From Bradyrhizobium arachidis (lineage in GTDB: Bacteria > Pseudomonadota > Alphaproteobacteria > Rhizobiales > Xanthobacteraceae), in NCBI RefSeq assembly GCF_015291705.1, contig NZ_CP030050.1, positions 3,534,001 to 3,598,000 on the forward strand: 64,000 nucleotides of DNA. The letters run 5' to 3'. Position numbers and translations under genes: made by a program. This document shows positions 27,398 to 36,060 of this stretch, one piece after another. Under the pieces are notes generated by a model. It saw only the letters and a list, made by a program, of their open reading frames with translations, made no database searches and was not told the DNA's origin. Every line of letters begins with the position of its first letter. Position 1 is the first letter of the stretch.

Positions 27398-27524
27398 CTT
27401 GGGAATACGGCGGCTCAAATCGGTCGTCAGGATTGGCGTGTTGTGCAAGTCTGTTGGCGTGCTTGGTCAGTCAATTCCTGCCACGGAGGCCGCAGGATAA
27501 GGGCAGGAACGAAGAGAGGTTGAA

Positions 27525-28355
27525 ATGTTCGACAAGTCGAAGAGAACGGCGCTCGTCACCGGAGCGTCCTCCGGCATGGGCAAGGAAATCGCAAGGCGTC
27601 TTATCAAGGACGGATTCCAGGTCTTCGTCGCCGCGCGGCACGTCGACAAGATGGATGATCTCGTCAAGCTCGGGGCGAGGTCCCTGAGAATGGACATTTC
27701 GAGCGAGTCCGACATCCAGGCGACGGTCGATGCCATCCTGCGCGAGGTGGATGGCGTCGATGTGCTCGTCAACAACGCCGGCTTCGGCCTCTACGGTCCC
27801 GTCGAGGACGTCGGCATCGACGAAGCGCGTTACCAGTTCGAGGTGAACCTGTTCGGCGCCGCTCGCCTGACGCAGCTTCTCTTGCCGAAGATGCGCGAAA
27901 AGCGCGCAGGCACGATCGTCAACATCACCTCGATGGGCGGCAAGATCTACACCCTCCTGGGTGCCTGGTACCATGCGACCAAGCATGCGCTGGAAGGCTG
28001 GTCCGATTGCTTGCGACTTGAACTGGCTCCGTTCGGCATCAAGGTCGTCGTCGTCGAGCCCGGCCTGATCGAGACGGGGTTTGGCGATGTGGTTGCCAAT
28101 GGCCTGCTCAAACGATCGGGTGGAGGTCCTTACGCCAAGCTGACGCAGGCCGTCGCGAAATCGACCCGTGCGGCTTATGGACAGGGACGCGGCACCAATC
28201 CGAGCGTCATTGCCGGCGTCGTGTCGAGGGCCGTGAGGGAGCAGAAGCCGCGCACCCGCTACGTTGCGGGTAAATATGCCTTGCCCATGATCAAGATTCG
28301 CGAATGGTTCGGCGACCGCCTGTTCGACCGCGTGATCATGAGCCAGATGCGCTAG
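27525..28355 (+). CDS. SDR-family oxidoreductase
   Basis: The 276-residue protein is a classical short-chain dehydrogenase/reductase: cofactor motif TGASSGMG (residues 12-19), NNAG, a catalytic Ser region ITSMGGKIYT, and the active-site pair in YHATK. An Arg after the second strand (AARHVDK) suggests NADP(H). The 17beta-hydroxysteroid-dehydrogenase-like tail ends in DRVIMSQMR. The AraC gene begins only eight bases after its stop codon, so the two are almost certainly co-transcribed. The substrate is unknown. Confidence 0.9.
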   Translation: MFDKSKRTALVTGASSGMGKEIARRLIKDGFQVFVAARHVDKMDDLVKLGARSLRMDISSESDIQATVDAILREVDGVDVLVNNAGFGLYGPVEDVGIDEARYQFEVNLFGAARLTQLLLPKMREKRAGTIVNITSMGGKIYTLLGAWYHATKHALEGWSDCLRLELAPFGIKVVVVEPGLIETGFGDVVANGLLKRSGGGPYAKLTQAVAKSTRAAYGQGRGTNPSVIAGVVSRAVREQKPRTRYVAGKYALPMIKIREWFGDRLFDRVIMSQMR

Positions 28356-28363
28356 GATTGTTC

Positions 28364-29380
28364 ATGAGTGGTACAGCGGCAGACAGATGCAAGGTCCCCC
28401 GAGCCTTTTGGCAGGCCGTTGAACATATCGGCGTGCCGCCGGCCGTGCTGTTGCGGCAGGCGAAACTGCCGGCGACCTTGCACCTGAACGAGCAGGGGCA
28501 GGTCACCACAGTGCAATATTTTGCGCTCTGGAGAGCGCTGGAGGAGCTGAAGCCGGAGCCGGGGCTCGGCTTGATGCTGGTCCAGAGCGTCGAGACGGCG
28601 GTGCATCCGCCGTCGAGCCTCGCTGCGTTCTATGCGAGGGATTATCGCGACGGATTGCTCCGCATTGCGCGCTTCAAGCGGCTGTGCTCGCCCGAGCAGC
28701 TGCAGGTCAGGGAAGGCGAGGACGAGTGCGTTGTCGCGGCGGAGTGGCCGTATGCAACTGATCCGGAGCCCGCGATTTCGACCGACGTGACCTTTGCCTC
28801 GCTGGTCGAGCTCGGACGTCGTGGGACCGGACAGCACCTGACGCCGAAGCGGGTGGAGCTGGTTCGTCCTCGTCCCAAGAGCGACGTCCACCAGAAATAT
28901 TTCGAATGCCAGATCCGCTATGGCGCGGCACGAAACCTGCTGGTCCTGAAATCCGCAGACCTCGATCGTCCGTTTCCCGGGCACAACAAGGAACTCCTCG
29001 AAATCCTGACGCCGGCATTGGCGTCCGCCCTGGGCGAGCTGGAAGCGCGCAGCTCCGTCAGGGAGCAGGTCAAGGTCGTCCTGAAGCGGAGCCTTGCGAG
29101 CGGGCGGCCCGAATTGTCCGACGTGGCGCGCGATCTCGGCTTGAGCGAGCGAACCCTTCAGCGCCGCATCACCGACGAAGGTGCGAGCTTCCGCGAGCTT
29201 CTCGTCGAGGCGCGTCAGGAGCTCGGGCGGCAACTCCTGTCGGATCCCACCGCCGACATCGACGAGGTCGCATGCCTCCTGGGCTATCAGGACGCAAGCT
29301 CCTTCTATCGCGCTTTCCGCTACTGGGAAGGCGTGACGCCGAGCCGCTGGCGCGAGCTGCATGGCAACAAGATTCACTGA
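28364..29380 (+). CDS. AraC family transcriptional regulator (Arabinose_bd-type N-terminal domain)
   Basis: The 338-residue protein has the long N-terminal domain of the OruR/ArgR-like AraC group (about residues 15-200). A C-terminal double helix-turn-helix (about 245-335) shows LSDVARDLGLSERTLQRRI and the second helix pair VACLLGYQDASSFYRAFRYWEGVTP. It sits between two SDR genes on the same strand, eight bases after the first. It probably regulates this cluster, and co-expression with the first SDR suggests autoregulation. Confidence 0.9.
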   Translation: MSGTAADRCKVPRAFWQAVEHIGVPPAVLLRQAKLPATLHLNEQGQVTTVQYFALWRALEELKPEPGLGLMLVQSVETAVHPPSSLAAFYARDYRDGLLRIARFKRLCSPEQLQVREGEDECVVAAEWPYATDPEPAISTDVTFASLVELGRRGTGQHLTPKRVELVRPRPKSDVHQKYFECQIRYGAARNLLVLKSADLDRPFPGHNKELLEILTPALASALGELEARSSVREQVKVVLKRSLASGRPELSDVARDLGLSERTLQRRITDEGASFRELLVEARQELGRQLLSDPTADIDEVACLLGYQDASSFYRAFRYWEGVTPSRWRELHGNKIH

Positions 29381-29502
29381 CGGTTGCTGCGCCCTTTTTG
29401 GCGCCTGCGGCAACTTCGTTGGCGCACCTCGTCACTGTCGATCGAGGCCAGCGAGGATAGGACTTGCCGAGTAAGTCCAACTCAATCCATCGAGGATATC
29501 GC

Positions 29503-30351
29503 ATGTCTGGCAAAGTCTGGTTCATCACCGGGGCATCCCGCGGCTTTGGTCGCATCTGGGCGGAGGCTGCGCTCAAGCGCGGCGACAAGGTGGCTGCCAC
29601 CGCCCGCATCCTGGCTGACGTGGCTGATCTCTCGGAAGCTTACGGCGATGCCGTGCTGCCGATGGCCCTGGACGTGACCAATGCCCACGCGGTGCAGAAT
29701 GCCGTGAGCCGGGCTCACGCGCATTTCGGACGGCTGGATGTCGTGCTCAACAACGCAGGCTACGCGCTGGTCGGGGCGATCGAAGAGGCGCTCGAGGCCG
29801 ATGTCCGCGCCGAGTTCGACACGAATTTCTTCGGCACGCTGCGCGTCATCCAGGCCGCGCTTCCCTTGCTGCGACGGCAGGGCGGCGGCCACATCATTGG
29901 CGTGTCGAGTGTTGCGGGCATCGTCGCCGGGCCCATCACCGGGTTCTACAACGCCTCGAAATTCGCCATCGAAGCTCTCCATGAAAGTCTGGCCCAGGAG
30001 GTCAAGGACCTCGGGTTGAAAGTCACGCTGCTCGAGCCTGGCGCCTATGCGACGGGGTTCGCCAGCACGGCCTCGCTCAGGATTTCGCCCGTCATCAATG
30101 CCTACAGCAACACGCGGGCGGAGGTATTTGCCGCCGGCGCCAAGCTTGCTTTTGGCGAACCGGAGGCGACGGCCGATGCGATCCTGAAGATCGTCGACGC
30201 CGAGAATCCGCCATTGCGGTTCTTCGTCGGCACCGAAGGTCTGCCGCGCGCCCGCACTGCCTATGCCGATCGCCTCGCGACGTGGGAAGCGTGGGAATCC
30301 CTCTCCAACGCTGCTCAGGGCGAGGCGAGAGAACACAACATCGCATCTTAG
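29503..30351 (+). CDS. SDR-family oxidoreductase, second copy
   Basis: The 282-residue protein has the SDR cofactor motif TGASRGFG, NNAG, catalytic VSSVAG and YNASK. It differs clearly from the SDR at 27525, so it is a paralogue and not a recent duplicate. The C-terminal part has the substrate-loop motif LLEPGAYATGF found in the 17beta-dehydrogenase-like, keto-reducing group. The start at 29503 has GAGGA eight bases upstream. It follows the AraC regulator by 122 bases, so a separate promoter is likely. Confidence 0.9.
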   Translation: MSGKVWFITGASRGFGRIWAEAALKRGDKVAATARILADVADLSEAYGDAVLPMALDVTNAHAVQNAVSRAHAHFGRLDVVLNNAGYALVGAIEEALEADVRAEFDTNFFGTLRVIQAALPLLRRQGGGHIIGVSSVAGIVAGPITGFYNASKFAIEALHESLAQEVKDLGLKVTLLEPGAYATGFASTASLRISPVINAYSNTRAEVFAAGAKLAFGEPEATADAILKIVDAENPPLRFFVGTEGLPRARTAYADRLATWEAWESLSNAAQGEAREHNIAS

Positions 30352-30414
30352 TCGCACCAGCCCTTTTCTCGACAGGCCCGTCTGCTCCTTGCGAGCGGGA
30401 AACAGAGGATCGCA

Positions 30415-31065
30415 ATGAACGCTACCGCAGTTGCAGACTTCTTCCAGTTCTTCCGCTCGTACCTGTCCAATCCCTGGCAGGTCTCCGCCATCGCGCCATC
30501 AGGCCAGTCACTGGCGCGCCTGATGACGCAGGAGATCATGCCGGGGACCGGGCCGGTGATCGAGCTGGGGCCTGGCACCGGTATCTTCACCAAGGCGCTG
30601 CTCCGGCGCGGCGTCGCGGAGCGCGACCTGCTGCTGATCGAATATGGTTCGGATTTCGTCCGCCTGTTGCAGGAGCGCTTCCCAAGAGCGCGTGTGCTCT
30701 GGATGGATGCGCGCCAGCTCGCCCAATACGAGCCGTTCGTGGCACCGGCCTCTGCCGCCGTCAGCGGCCTACCGCTTCTGTCGATGTCGCCGCGCAAGGT
30801 GATCGCGATCCTGACGGGAGTCTTCCGCCACATGCAGGAGGGCAGCACGCTCTATCAGTTCACCTACGGACCTCGCTGCCCGGTGCCGCGGCCCATTCTT
30901 GACCGTCTCGGGCTGAAGGCGAGCCTGGTCGGCCGGACCGCGCTCAATCTTCCGCCGGCATCCGTTTATCGCATCCGGCGGCGTCCGCGCCTCCGGGGCG
31001 GGGGCGACGTCGACGAGCAAGCTCGGGACGTTACGTCCTGGAGATCGCTCCGTGCTCCCAAATGA
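30415..31065 (+). CDS. SAM-dependent methyltransferase (rhizobial PmtA-like)
   Basis: The 216-residue protein has a class I methyltransferase fold. The AdoMet-binding motif is VIELGPGTGIFTKALL (about residues 48-63), followed by LLIEYGSDFV with its acidic ribose ligand, and a late strand STLYQFTYGPRCPV. The opening FFRSYLSNPWQVSAIAPSG is typical of the phospholipid N-methyltransferase group that makes phosphatidylcholine in rhizobia, although related proteins have other substrates. It lies 63 bases after the second SDR on the same strand. Confidence 0.8.
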   Translation: MNATAVADFFQFFRSYLSNPWQVSAIAPSGQSLARLMTQEIMPGTGPVIELGPGTGIFTKALLRRGVAERDLLLIEYGSDFVRLLQERFPRARVLWMDARQLAQYEPFVAPASAAVSGLPLLSMSPRKVIAILTGVFRHMQEGSTLYQFTYGPRCPVPRPILDRLGLKASLVGRTALNLPPASVYRIRRRPRLRGGGDVDEQARDVTSWRSLRAPK

Positions 31066-31067
31066 AA

Positions 31068-31098
31068 ACACCCGCAGCGGATTGCTCCGTGCGGGTGT
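31068..31098 (-). terminator. Terminator, mainly for the minus-strand small secreted protein
   Basis: Arms ACACCCGCA (31068-31076) and TGCGGGTGT (31090-31098) form a nine-bp stem. On the minus strand it is followed by TTTTCATTT. It lies about 100 bases after the stop codon of the 31200-31448 gene and directly after the convergent methyltransferase gene, so it may act in both directions. Confidence 0.65.
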
Positions 31099-31199
31099 GA
31101 CGAACTCTCGATGATGCCATTATGCCCGTGTTTTGCCCGACGTGTCAAACTCACCGAAAGGCGCTGCCCTTTCAGTTTTGAGGCGTCAGCTCAGCGGAC

Positions 31200-31448
31200 T
31201 TACTGTCGGGCTGCGCCACTGGCTCCCGGGATCTGTCCTCCGAACTTCGACGAGCCGGTGCCGCTGACGCTCGTCGGCCCGCCCGCCGTCCCGTTCGGGT
31301 CGGTACGTGCAGCCGTCCTTCCGGGACCGTGCATCATGTTCATTGAGTTGAACCAGCCGTGATGATGATGGCGTTTGGCGCTGTGGGCCGAGGCATAGCC
31401 GGTCGAGCAGGCCAGGACCATCGCTAAAGCAAGGGTTGCTGTTTTCAT
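31200..31448 (-). CDS. Small secreted His-rich protein
   Basis: The 82-residue frame has a clear Sec signal peptide (cleavage about YASAH near residue 21). The short mature part begins with a histidine cluster (RHHHHGWF), is followed by Met/Gly-rich sequence, and ends in Gly/Ser/Thr low complexity. GGAGG eight bases before the ATG supports the start. The His/Met content could bind metal, but no family is recognised. It is a single gene with its own terminator. Confidence 0.7.
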   Translation of the reverse strand: MKTATLALAMVLACSTGYASAHSAKRHHHHGWFNSMNMMHGPGRTAARTDPNGTAGGPTSVSGTGSSKFGGQIPGASGAARQ

Positions 31449-31638
31449 CGGTGTTTCCTCCAGTTGAGGAAACTGCGGAGGCAGGCGACTGTTCCTCAGC
31501 TGTTGCGCCGAACCGATGTTTTGCACCGAAACGTCAACGGCTTCGCCGCAAGCACAGGGCATGGGCCGGAAAGCGGCCTTCTACTGTGCATGGGGTTGTT
31601 TTTGGACTCTGTTTTGAGCTGGCCGAAACAGCCGCGCG

Positions 31639-32223
31639 TCAGCGCCGTCCGCGCGGCGCCTCGGCCTTGGCCGGCGGCTCGGTCTGCGGCGCGCAGGTTG
31701 CGGTCTGGAGCGAGGCCTGCGCCTGCGGCATCAGGCCGGGCTCGGCGGCGAGCGCCTTCATCACGATCAGGCCGGTGGTGCTGGGAGAGTCGATGATCAG
31801 GCGGTCGGCGGCGGTGACCTCTTCGTCCTCGGGCAGCTCGTTGTGCTGCGCTTCGGTCATCAGGTCGAGCTCGATCACCTTCTTGCCCGCCGAGCGGTCG
31901 TTGATGGCGTAATAGGCGATCTCGTTGCGGGTGTAGAACGACACCGACGTATAGGCCTGGCTCACCGGCACCGTCAGCTTGAGCGGGCCGCCCGCGAGGT
32001 CATAGCGGCAGATCGCGATCGCAAACGCCGGGTCCATGAACGGCATCGGCGAGGTCTGCGGATCGGCGAGGGGAAGCTGGGTGACGCCGTTGAGCTTGGT
32101 CATCGGCGTCAGCCGCGAATAGGCGTCCTGCGTCGCGATCCGCGGCAGCGCCAGCACGCTGACGAGATGGACCACGAGGCCCAGCACCACGCCCGCGACG
32201 ATGGTGAACATGAGGCGGATCAT
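31639..32223 (-). CDS. DUF1254 domain membrane-anchored protein
   Basis: The 194-residue protein has an N-terminal membrane segment (about residues 4-26). A soluble domain follows that fits the short DUF1254 form: NGVTQLPLADPQTSPMPFMDPAF, then PVSQAYTSVSFYTRNE. The C-terminal 25 residues are Pro/Ala/Glu low complexity. Its ATG overlaps the end of the DUF1214 gene by four bases (ATGA). In other proteins DUF1254 and DUF1214 occur fused, so the two products probably form one complex. The function is unknown. Confidence 0.8.
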   Translation of the reverse strand: MIRLMFTIVAGVVLGLVVHLVSVLALPRIATQDAYSRLTPMTKLNGVTQLPLADPQTSPMPFMDPAFAIAICRYDLAGGPLKLTVPVSQAYTSVSFYTRNEIAYYAINDRSAGKKVIELDLMTEAQHNELPEDEEVTAADRLIIDSPSTTGLIVMKALAAEPGLMPQAQASLQTATCAPQTEPPAKAEAPRGRR

Positions 32224-32798
32224 GAGCAGCCCACCGTCTTGATGGTGGGCATCGGCGCATCGCGCTGGGTGCGCGTGGCAACGCCGACCGGCGTGTCGTA
32301 GAGGCGCAGCATCAATGCGTAGCGCTCGATGCCGCCGGTCGGCAGCCAGTTGCCGGCGCGCGAGCGCGAGGCGATGCGGATCTCGAACGAGCCGTCGGAC
32401 GACCGCACGATCTCCTGGCTGGTGAAGCCGTAGCGCTGCAGCGAGTTGGCAACGAGGTGGCCCTTGCGGTCGTAGAGCGTCAGCGTCCAGAACCGCGCCG
32501 GCGGCGTCACGCCGGAGACGACGACGTCGCAGCGGCCGTCGAGCGCCTTCTTCTTGTCGTCGGCAGTCGCGGTGAAGGCGACGCCGTCGCCGGTGCCGAT
32601 CGGCAGCTCGCCGTTGCGCACGATGGTGGCGCGCGAATAGGGGTCGACGTCGGCGGTGCCGGTGCGCGGGCGCGCGGTCCAGGGGCCGATCGTCAGCGCG
32701 CCGATCTCGGTGCCGCGCGTCGTCGTCATCCAGGTCGCGCCCAGGCCCACCACGGTTGCGAGCAGAAGCGCCGTCAATGTGATCAGGATCAGCCGCAC
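32220..32798 (-). CDS. DUF1214 domain membrane-anchored protein
   Basis: The 192-residue protein has an N-terminal membrane segment and a DUF1214-type beta domain. The visible pattern includes DPYSRATIVRNGELPIG, CDVVVSGVTPPARFWTLTLYD, SLQRYGFTSQEIVR and the closing NWLPTGGIERYALMLRLYD. It starts nine bases after the penicillin-binding protein gene and overlaps DUF1254 by four bases, so the three form an operon. The association suggests a cell-envelope role, which is inference. Confidence 0.82.
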   Translation of the reverse strand: MRLILITLTALLLATVVGLGATWMTTTRGTEIGALTIGPWTARPRTGTADVDPYSRATIVRNGELPIGTGDGVAFTATADDKKKALDGRCDVVVSGVTPPARFWTLTLYDRKGHLVANSLQRYGFTSQEIVRSSDGSFEIRIASRSRAGNWLPTGGIERYALMLRLYDTPVGVATRTQRDAPMPTIKTVGCS

Positions 32799-32807
32799 GG
32801 ACGTCGA

Positions 32808-35099
32808 TCAGTTCTTGCGCGGGCCAGATGCGTTCGCATTCTCTTCCGCATAGTTCTGCGGGAAGGCGAGCGCGCTCGTCGACGGCGACGGCCTGGCCTG
32901 CTTGCTGTCGTCGGCCGCCGATTTGTTCGCGGTCTTGGCGGCGTCGTCGAGCAGCTTCTCGACGCGCACAAGGATGTCGGCGCCGCGCTTGGTCAGCACC
33001 GGCGGCGGACCGGGCTTGGTCTCCAGCACTTTCGGCGCCGCGCTGGCCTGCGCGTTCGCATCCTTCGGCTGCGGCGGCAGCTTCTGGCCCATGCCGATGC
33101 CGGGAATCTCTCGGACCTCGACGCCCTGATGCGCCGCGACCATGATGTCGTGCCAGGTCTGCGCCGGCAGCGAGCCGCCGGTCATGCGGTTGGTCGGCGA
33201 GTAGTCGTCATTGCCGTACCAGACCGCGCAGGTGAAATTGCCGGTGTAGCCGACGAACCAGGCGTCGCGATACGCATTGGTCGTGCCGGTCTTGCCCGCG
33301 GTCGGAATGCCGTCGAGCGCGGCGCGGCGAGCGGTGCCTTCGCTCACGACGTGGCTCATCATGCCGGCCATGTCGGCGGCGATGTTCGGTGGAATCGCCT
33401 GCTTCGGCTTCGGCCCGTCGCGGTCCCAGCGCCAGACGAGGTCGCCGGCGCCGGTGCGCACCTCCAGCACCGAATGCGGCGTCACCGACTTACCGCGGTT
33501 CGGGAAGGTCGCGTAGGCGACGGCGTGCTCGAGCACGGTGACTTCGTCCGAGCCGATCGGCAGCGACGGCGTGTCGGGCAGCGGCGCCTTGAGGCCGAAC
33601 CGGCGCGCGACCTCGACGATCTTGGCGCGGCCGATCTTGGCCGGGTTCGGCGCCTTCGGCTGTTCCTTCTGGCCGATCGCGATCGACAGCTTCACCGGCA
33701 CGACGTTGATCGAGCGCGTGATCGCCTGTGTCAGCGTCACCGAGCCGGAATAGGAATGGCCATAGTTCTGCGGGCACCAATTGCCGATGCAGACCGGGCC
33801 GTCGACCACGATCGAGTTCGGCGTGAAGCCGTTCAGCAGCGCGGTGGTGTAGACGTAGGGTTTGAACGAGGAGCCCGGCTGGCGATAGGCATCGGTAGCG
33901 CGGTTGAACTGGCTCGCGCCATAATCGCGGCCGCCCACCATGGCGCGGATGCCGCCGTCGAGATCGGCGACCACGGTTGCGGCCTGCGTGGCGTGATAGT
34001 CACGCCCGAACTGGCGCAGCTGGTTCTCGATCGCGTCTTCCGCGGCCTTCTGCACGTTGGCGTCGATCGCGAGGCGAACGACGAAGACGCGCTCGGTGTA
34101 GGACTTCGGGAACGTGTCGACCAGCTTGCGCATCTCGTCGAAGGCATAGTCGAGATAGTAGTTGGGCGAAGCCTCGTCGCGGCGGTCGACGGCGAAGGCG
34201 GGGTTGCGGCGGGCGCCGAACACCTGGCCCTCGGTCATGAAGCCGGCATCGACGAGGTTGTCGAGCACGACGTTGGCGCGGGCGCGGGCGGCCGGCAGGT
34301 TGATGTGCGGGGCGTATTTCGTCGGCGCCTTGAACAGGCCGGCGAGCATCGCAGCTTCCGCCAGCGTCACATCGCGCGCCGACTTGTTGAAATAGAAGTG
34401 CGCTGCGCCGTCGACACCGAACGTGCCGCCGCCCATGTAGGCGCGGTCGAGATACAGCTTGAGGATCTCGTTCTTGGTCAGGCGCCATTCCAGCCAGACC
34501 GCGAGGAAGGCTTCGTTGATCTTGCGCTCGATGGTGCGCTCGTTGCTCAGGAACAGGTTCTTGGCGAGCTGCTGCGTGATCGAGGAGCCGCCCTGGCGGA
34601 CGCCGCCGGCCTGGGCGTTGGTGACGAGCGCGCGGGCGGTGCCGGCGATGTCGATGCCGAAATGGTCGTAGAAGCGGCGGTCCTCGGTTGCGAGCGTCGC
34701 CTTGATCAGCACGTCCGGAAAATCTTCCAGCGGGATCGAATCATTGTGCTTGATGCCGCGGCTGCCGATCGGGTTGCCGTACCGGTCGAGGAACGACACG
34801 GCGAGGTCGGACTTCTTCAGCCAATCCTCGTCCGCGGTCTCGCGGAAGGCGGGGATGGCGAGCGTGAGCAGCAGCACGAGCCCGCCGAGCCCGAGGGTCG
34901 CGGCCTCCGATAGCGGCTCGATGAACACCCAGCGCTTCCACCGCCCGACATAGAAGCGGTCCATGAAGGTCGAGTAGCGCTCATAGAGCTCGCGGATGCC
35001 TTTGGCCGAGGAGAACAGCGAGGAGTCGATGCGCGCATCGAGGTCCAGGAAGAAATTCCGGACCTTGCTCTTCCAATTGGATGGTGTGTTCTGGACCAC
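32808..35099 (-). CDS. Class A penicillin-binding protein (PBP1A-like)
   Basis: The 763-residue bifunctional enzyme has one membrane anchor (about residues 66-84). The GT51 transglycosylase domain shows ATEDRRFYDHFG (catalytic Glu139) and QGGSSITQQLAKNLF. The transpeptidase domain carries SSFK (Ser410 active site, Lys413), SRSIN-type SxN motif TRSINVV and KTGTTNA. It polymerises and crosslinks peptidoglycan in the periplasm. The Pro/Ala-rich C-terminal tail of about 80 residues is poorly conserved in this family. The first gene of the operon, it is followed by DUF1214 and DUF1254. Confidence 0.94.
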   Translation of the reverse strand: MVQNTPSNWKSKVRNFFLDLDARIDSSLFSSAKGIRELYERYSTFMDRFYVGRWKRWVFIEPLSEAATLGLGGLVLLLTLAIPAFRETADEDWLKKSDLAVSFLDRYGNPIGSRGIKHNDSIPLEDFPDVLIKATLATEDRRFYDHFGIDIAGTARALVTNAQAGGVRQGGSSITQQLAKNLFLSNERTIERKINEAFLAVWLEWRLTKNEILKLYLDRAYMGGGTFGVDGAAHFYFNKSARDVTLAEAAMLAGLFKAPTKYAPHINLPAARARANVVLDNLVDAGFMTEGQVFGARRNPAFAVDRRDEASPNYYLDYAFDEMRKLVDTFPKSYTERVFVVRLAIDANVQKAAEDAIENQLRQFGRDYHATQAATVVADLDGGIRAMVGGRDYGASQFNRATDAYRQPGSSFKPYVYTTALLNGFTPNSIVVDGPVCIGNWCPQNYGHSYSGSVTLTQAITRSINVVPVKLSIAIGQKEQPKAPNPAKIGRAKIVEVARRFGLKAPLPDTPSLPIGSDEVTVLEHAVAYATFPNRGKSVTPHSVLEVRTGAGDLVWRWDRDGPKPKQAIPPNIAADMAGMMSHVVSEGTARRAALDGIPTAGKTGTTNAYRDAWFVGYTGNFTCAVWYGNDDYSPTNRMTGGSLPAQTWHDIMVAAHQGVEVREIPGIGMGQKLPPQPKDANAQASAAPKVLETKPGPPPVLTKRGADILVRVEKLLDDAAKTANKSAADDSKQARPSPSTSALAFPQNYAEENANASGPRKN

Positions 35100-35391
35100 C
35101 TAGAACCCTTGAGGCTCGGTACGATAGCGTTCAAGCACCCGGCCGGGGCGGCGCCGGGACGTCTTAAGGGAATGTTGCGGCAAACCCAAGGCGCCCGGCA
35201 AGCGTCCGAGGGACTTGTTGTTCCTTCTAGCCGAGCATGGCCTATAAACCAATGGTCAGGCTCGCTATTTTGAACAACAGGCCTAATTGACCCCGGTTCA
35301 TTACGGGCCTTGAGAGGGGCTTGCTTGCAGCACCCTGGCCGCACGCCCTAGATGGCGTTAGCCGTAGCTCTTTCGAACCTTGTTGAGGCGC

Positions 35392-35907
35392 ATGACCGCA
35401 GCTCCCAAACGACCTTCCGGCCAGGAAGGATTCTTCTGGAAAACCAAGACGTTGGAAGAGATGTCTGGGGAGGAATGGGAAAGCCTGTGCGACGGCTGCG
35501 GCCGCTGCTGCCTGAACAAGCTCGAGGACGAGGACACCGGCCAGATCTATTTCACCCATGTCGGCTGCAAGCTGCTCGATGCCGGCACCTGCGCCTGCAA
35601 GGACTATCCGAATCGATCCGCCAAGGTTCCCGACTGCGTCCGCCTGACCCCGGCCAATGTCCGTACCCTGAATTGGCTGCCACCGAGCTGCGGCTACAAG
35701 CTCGTCGCGGAAGGGCGCGACCTCTATTGGTGGCATCCTTTGGTTTCCGGCGATCCCAACACCGTGCATGAGGCCGGCGTCTCCGTGCGCGGCCGGGTCG
35801 AGGGCAGCGAAGAGGACATCCCGGACGAGGAGCTCGAGGACCACATCGTGCAATGGCCGGCCGTGCTGCCGAAACGGGCACGCCTGAAGCGACGCCCGAA
35901 GGACTGA
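35392..35907 (+). CDS. YcgN/UPF0260 family cysteine-cluster protein
   Basis: The 171-residue soluble protein has the YcgN-family cysteines in [30 protein letters not shown] and PSCGYKL, a set that probably binds metal. The family motif [14 protein letters not shown] is also clear. Its role in the cell is unknown. The ATG at 35392 has GAGG upstream; earlier in-frame TTG codons are less likely. It is divergent from the penicillin-binding protein gene, with 292 bases between them that show no other feature. Confidence 0.88.
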   Translation: MTAAPKRPSGQEGFFWKTKTLEEMSGEEWESLCDGCGRCCLNKLEDEDTGQIYFTHVGCKLLDAGTCACKDYPNRSAKVPDCVRLTPANVRTLNWLPPSCGYKLVAEGRDLYWWHPLVSGDPNTVHEAGVSVRGRVEGSEEDIPDEELEDHIVQWPAVLPKRARLKRRPKD

Positions 35908-36060
35908 TCCGCCGCGCGCGGGATCACATGTTCGGGATGGCCCCCGTGCGGGATGCACCCATGCGCCGCGGTGCCTGCCTGGGAAGGATTTTGCTCTCTA
36001 GATTGCTTGCATAGAACGAATCCTTCGCGGCGTTGTGCCGCCACACCACGTCCGATCGAG

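Noticed and set aside
32457..34913. Plus-strand frame of 818 codons opposite the penicillin-binding protein
   Set aside because: It is an antisense shadow. The minus strand has every catalytic motif of a class A penicillin-binding protein, and the plus-strand product is low-complexity Arg/His/Asp-rich sequence.
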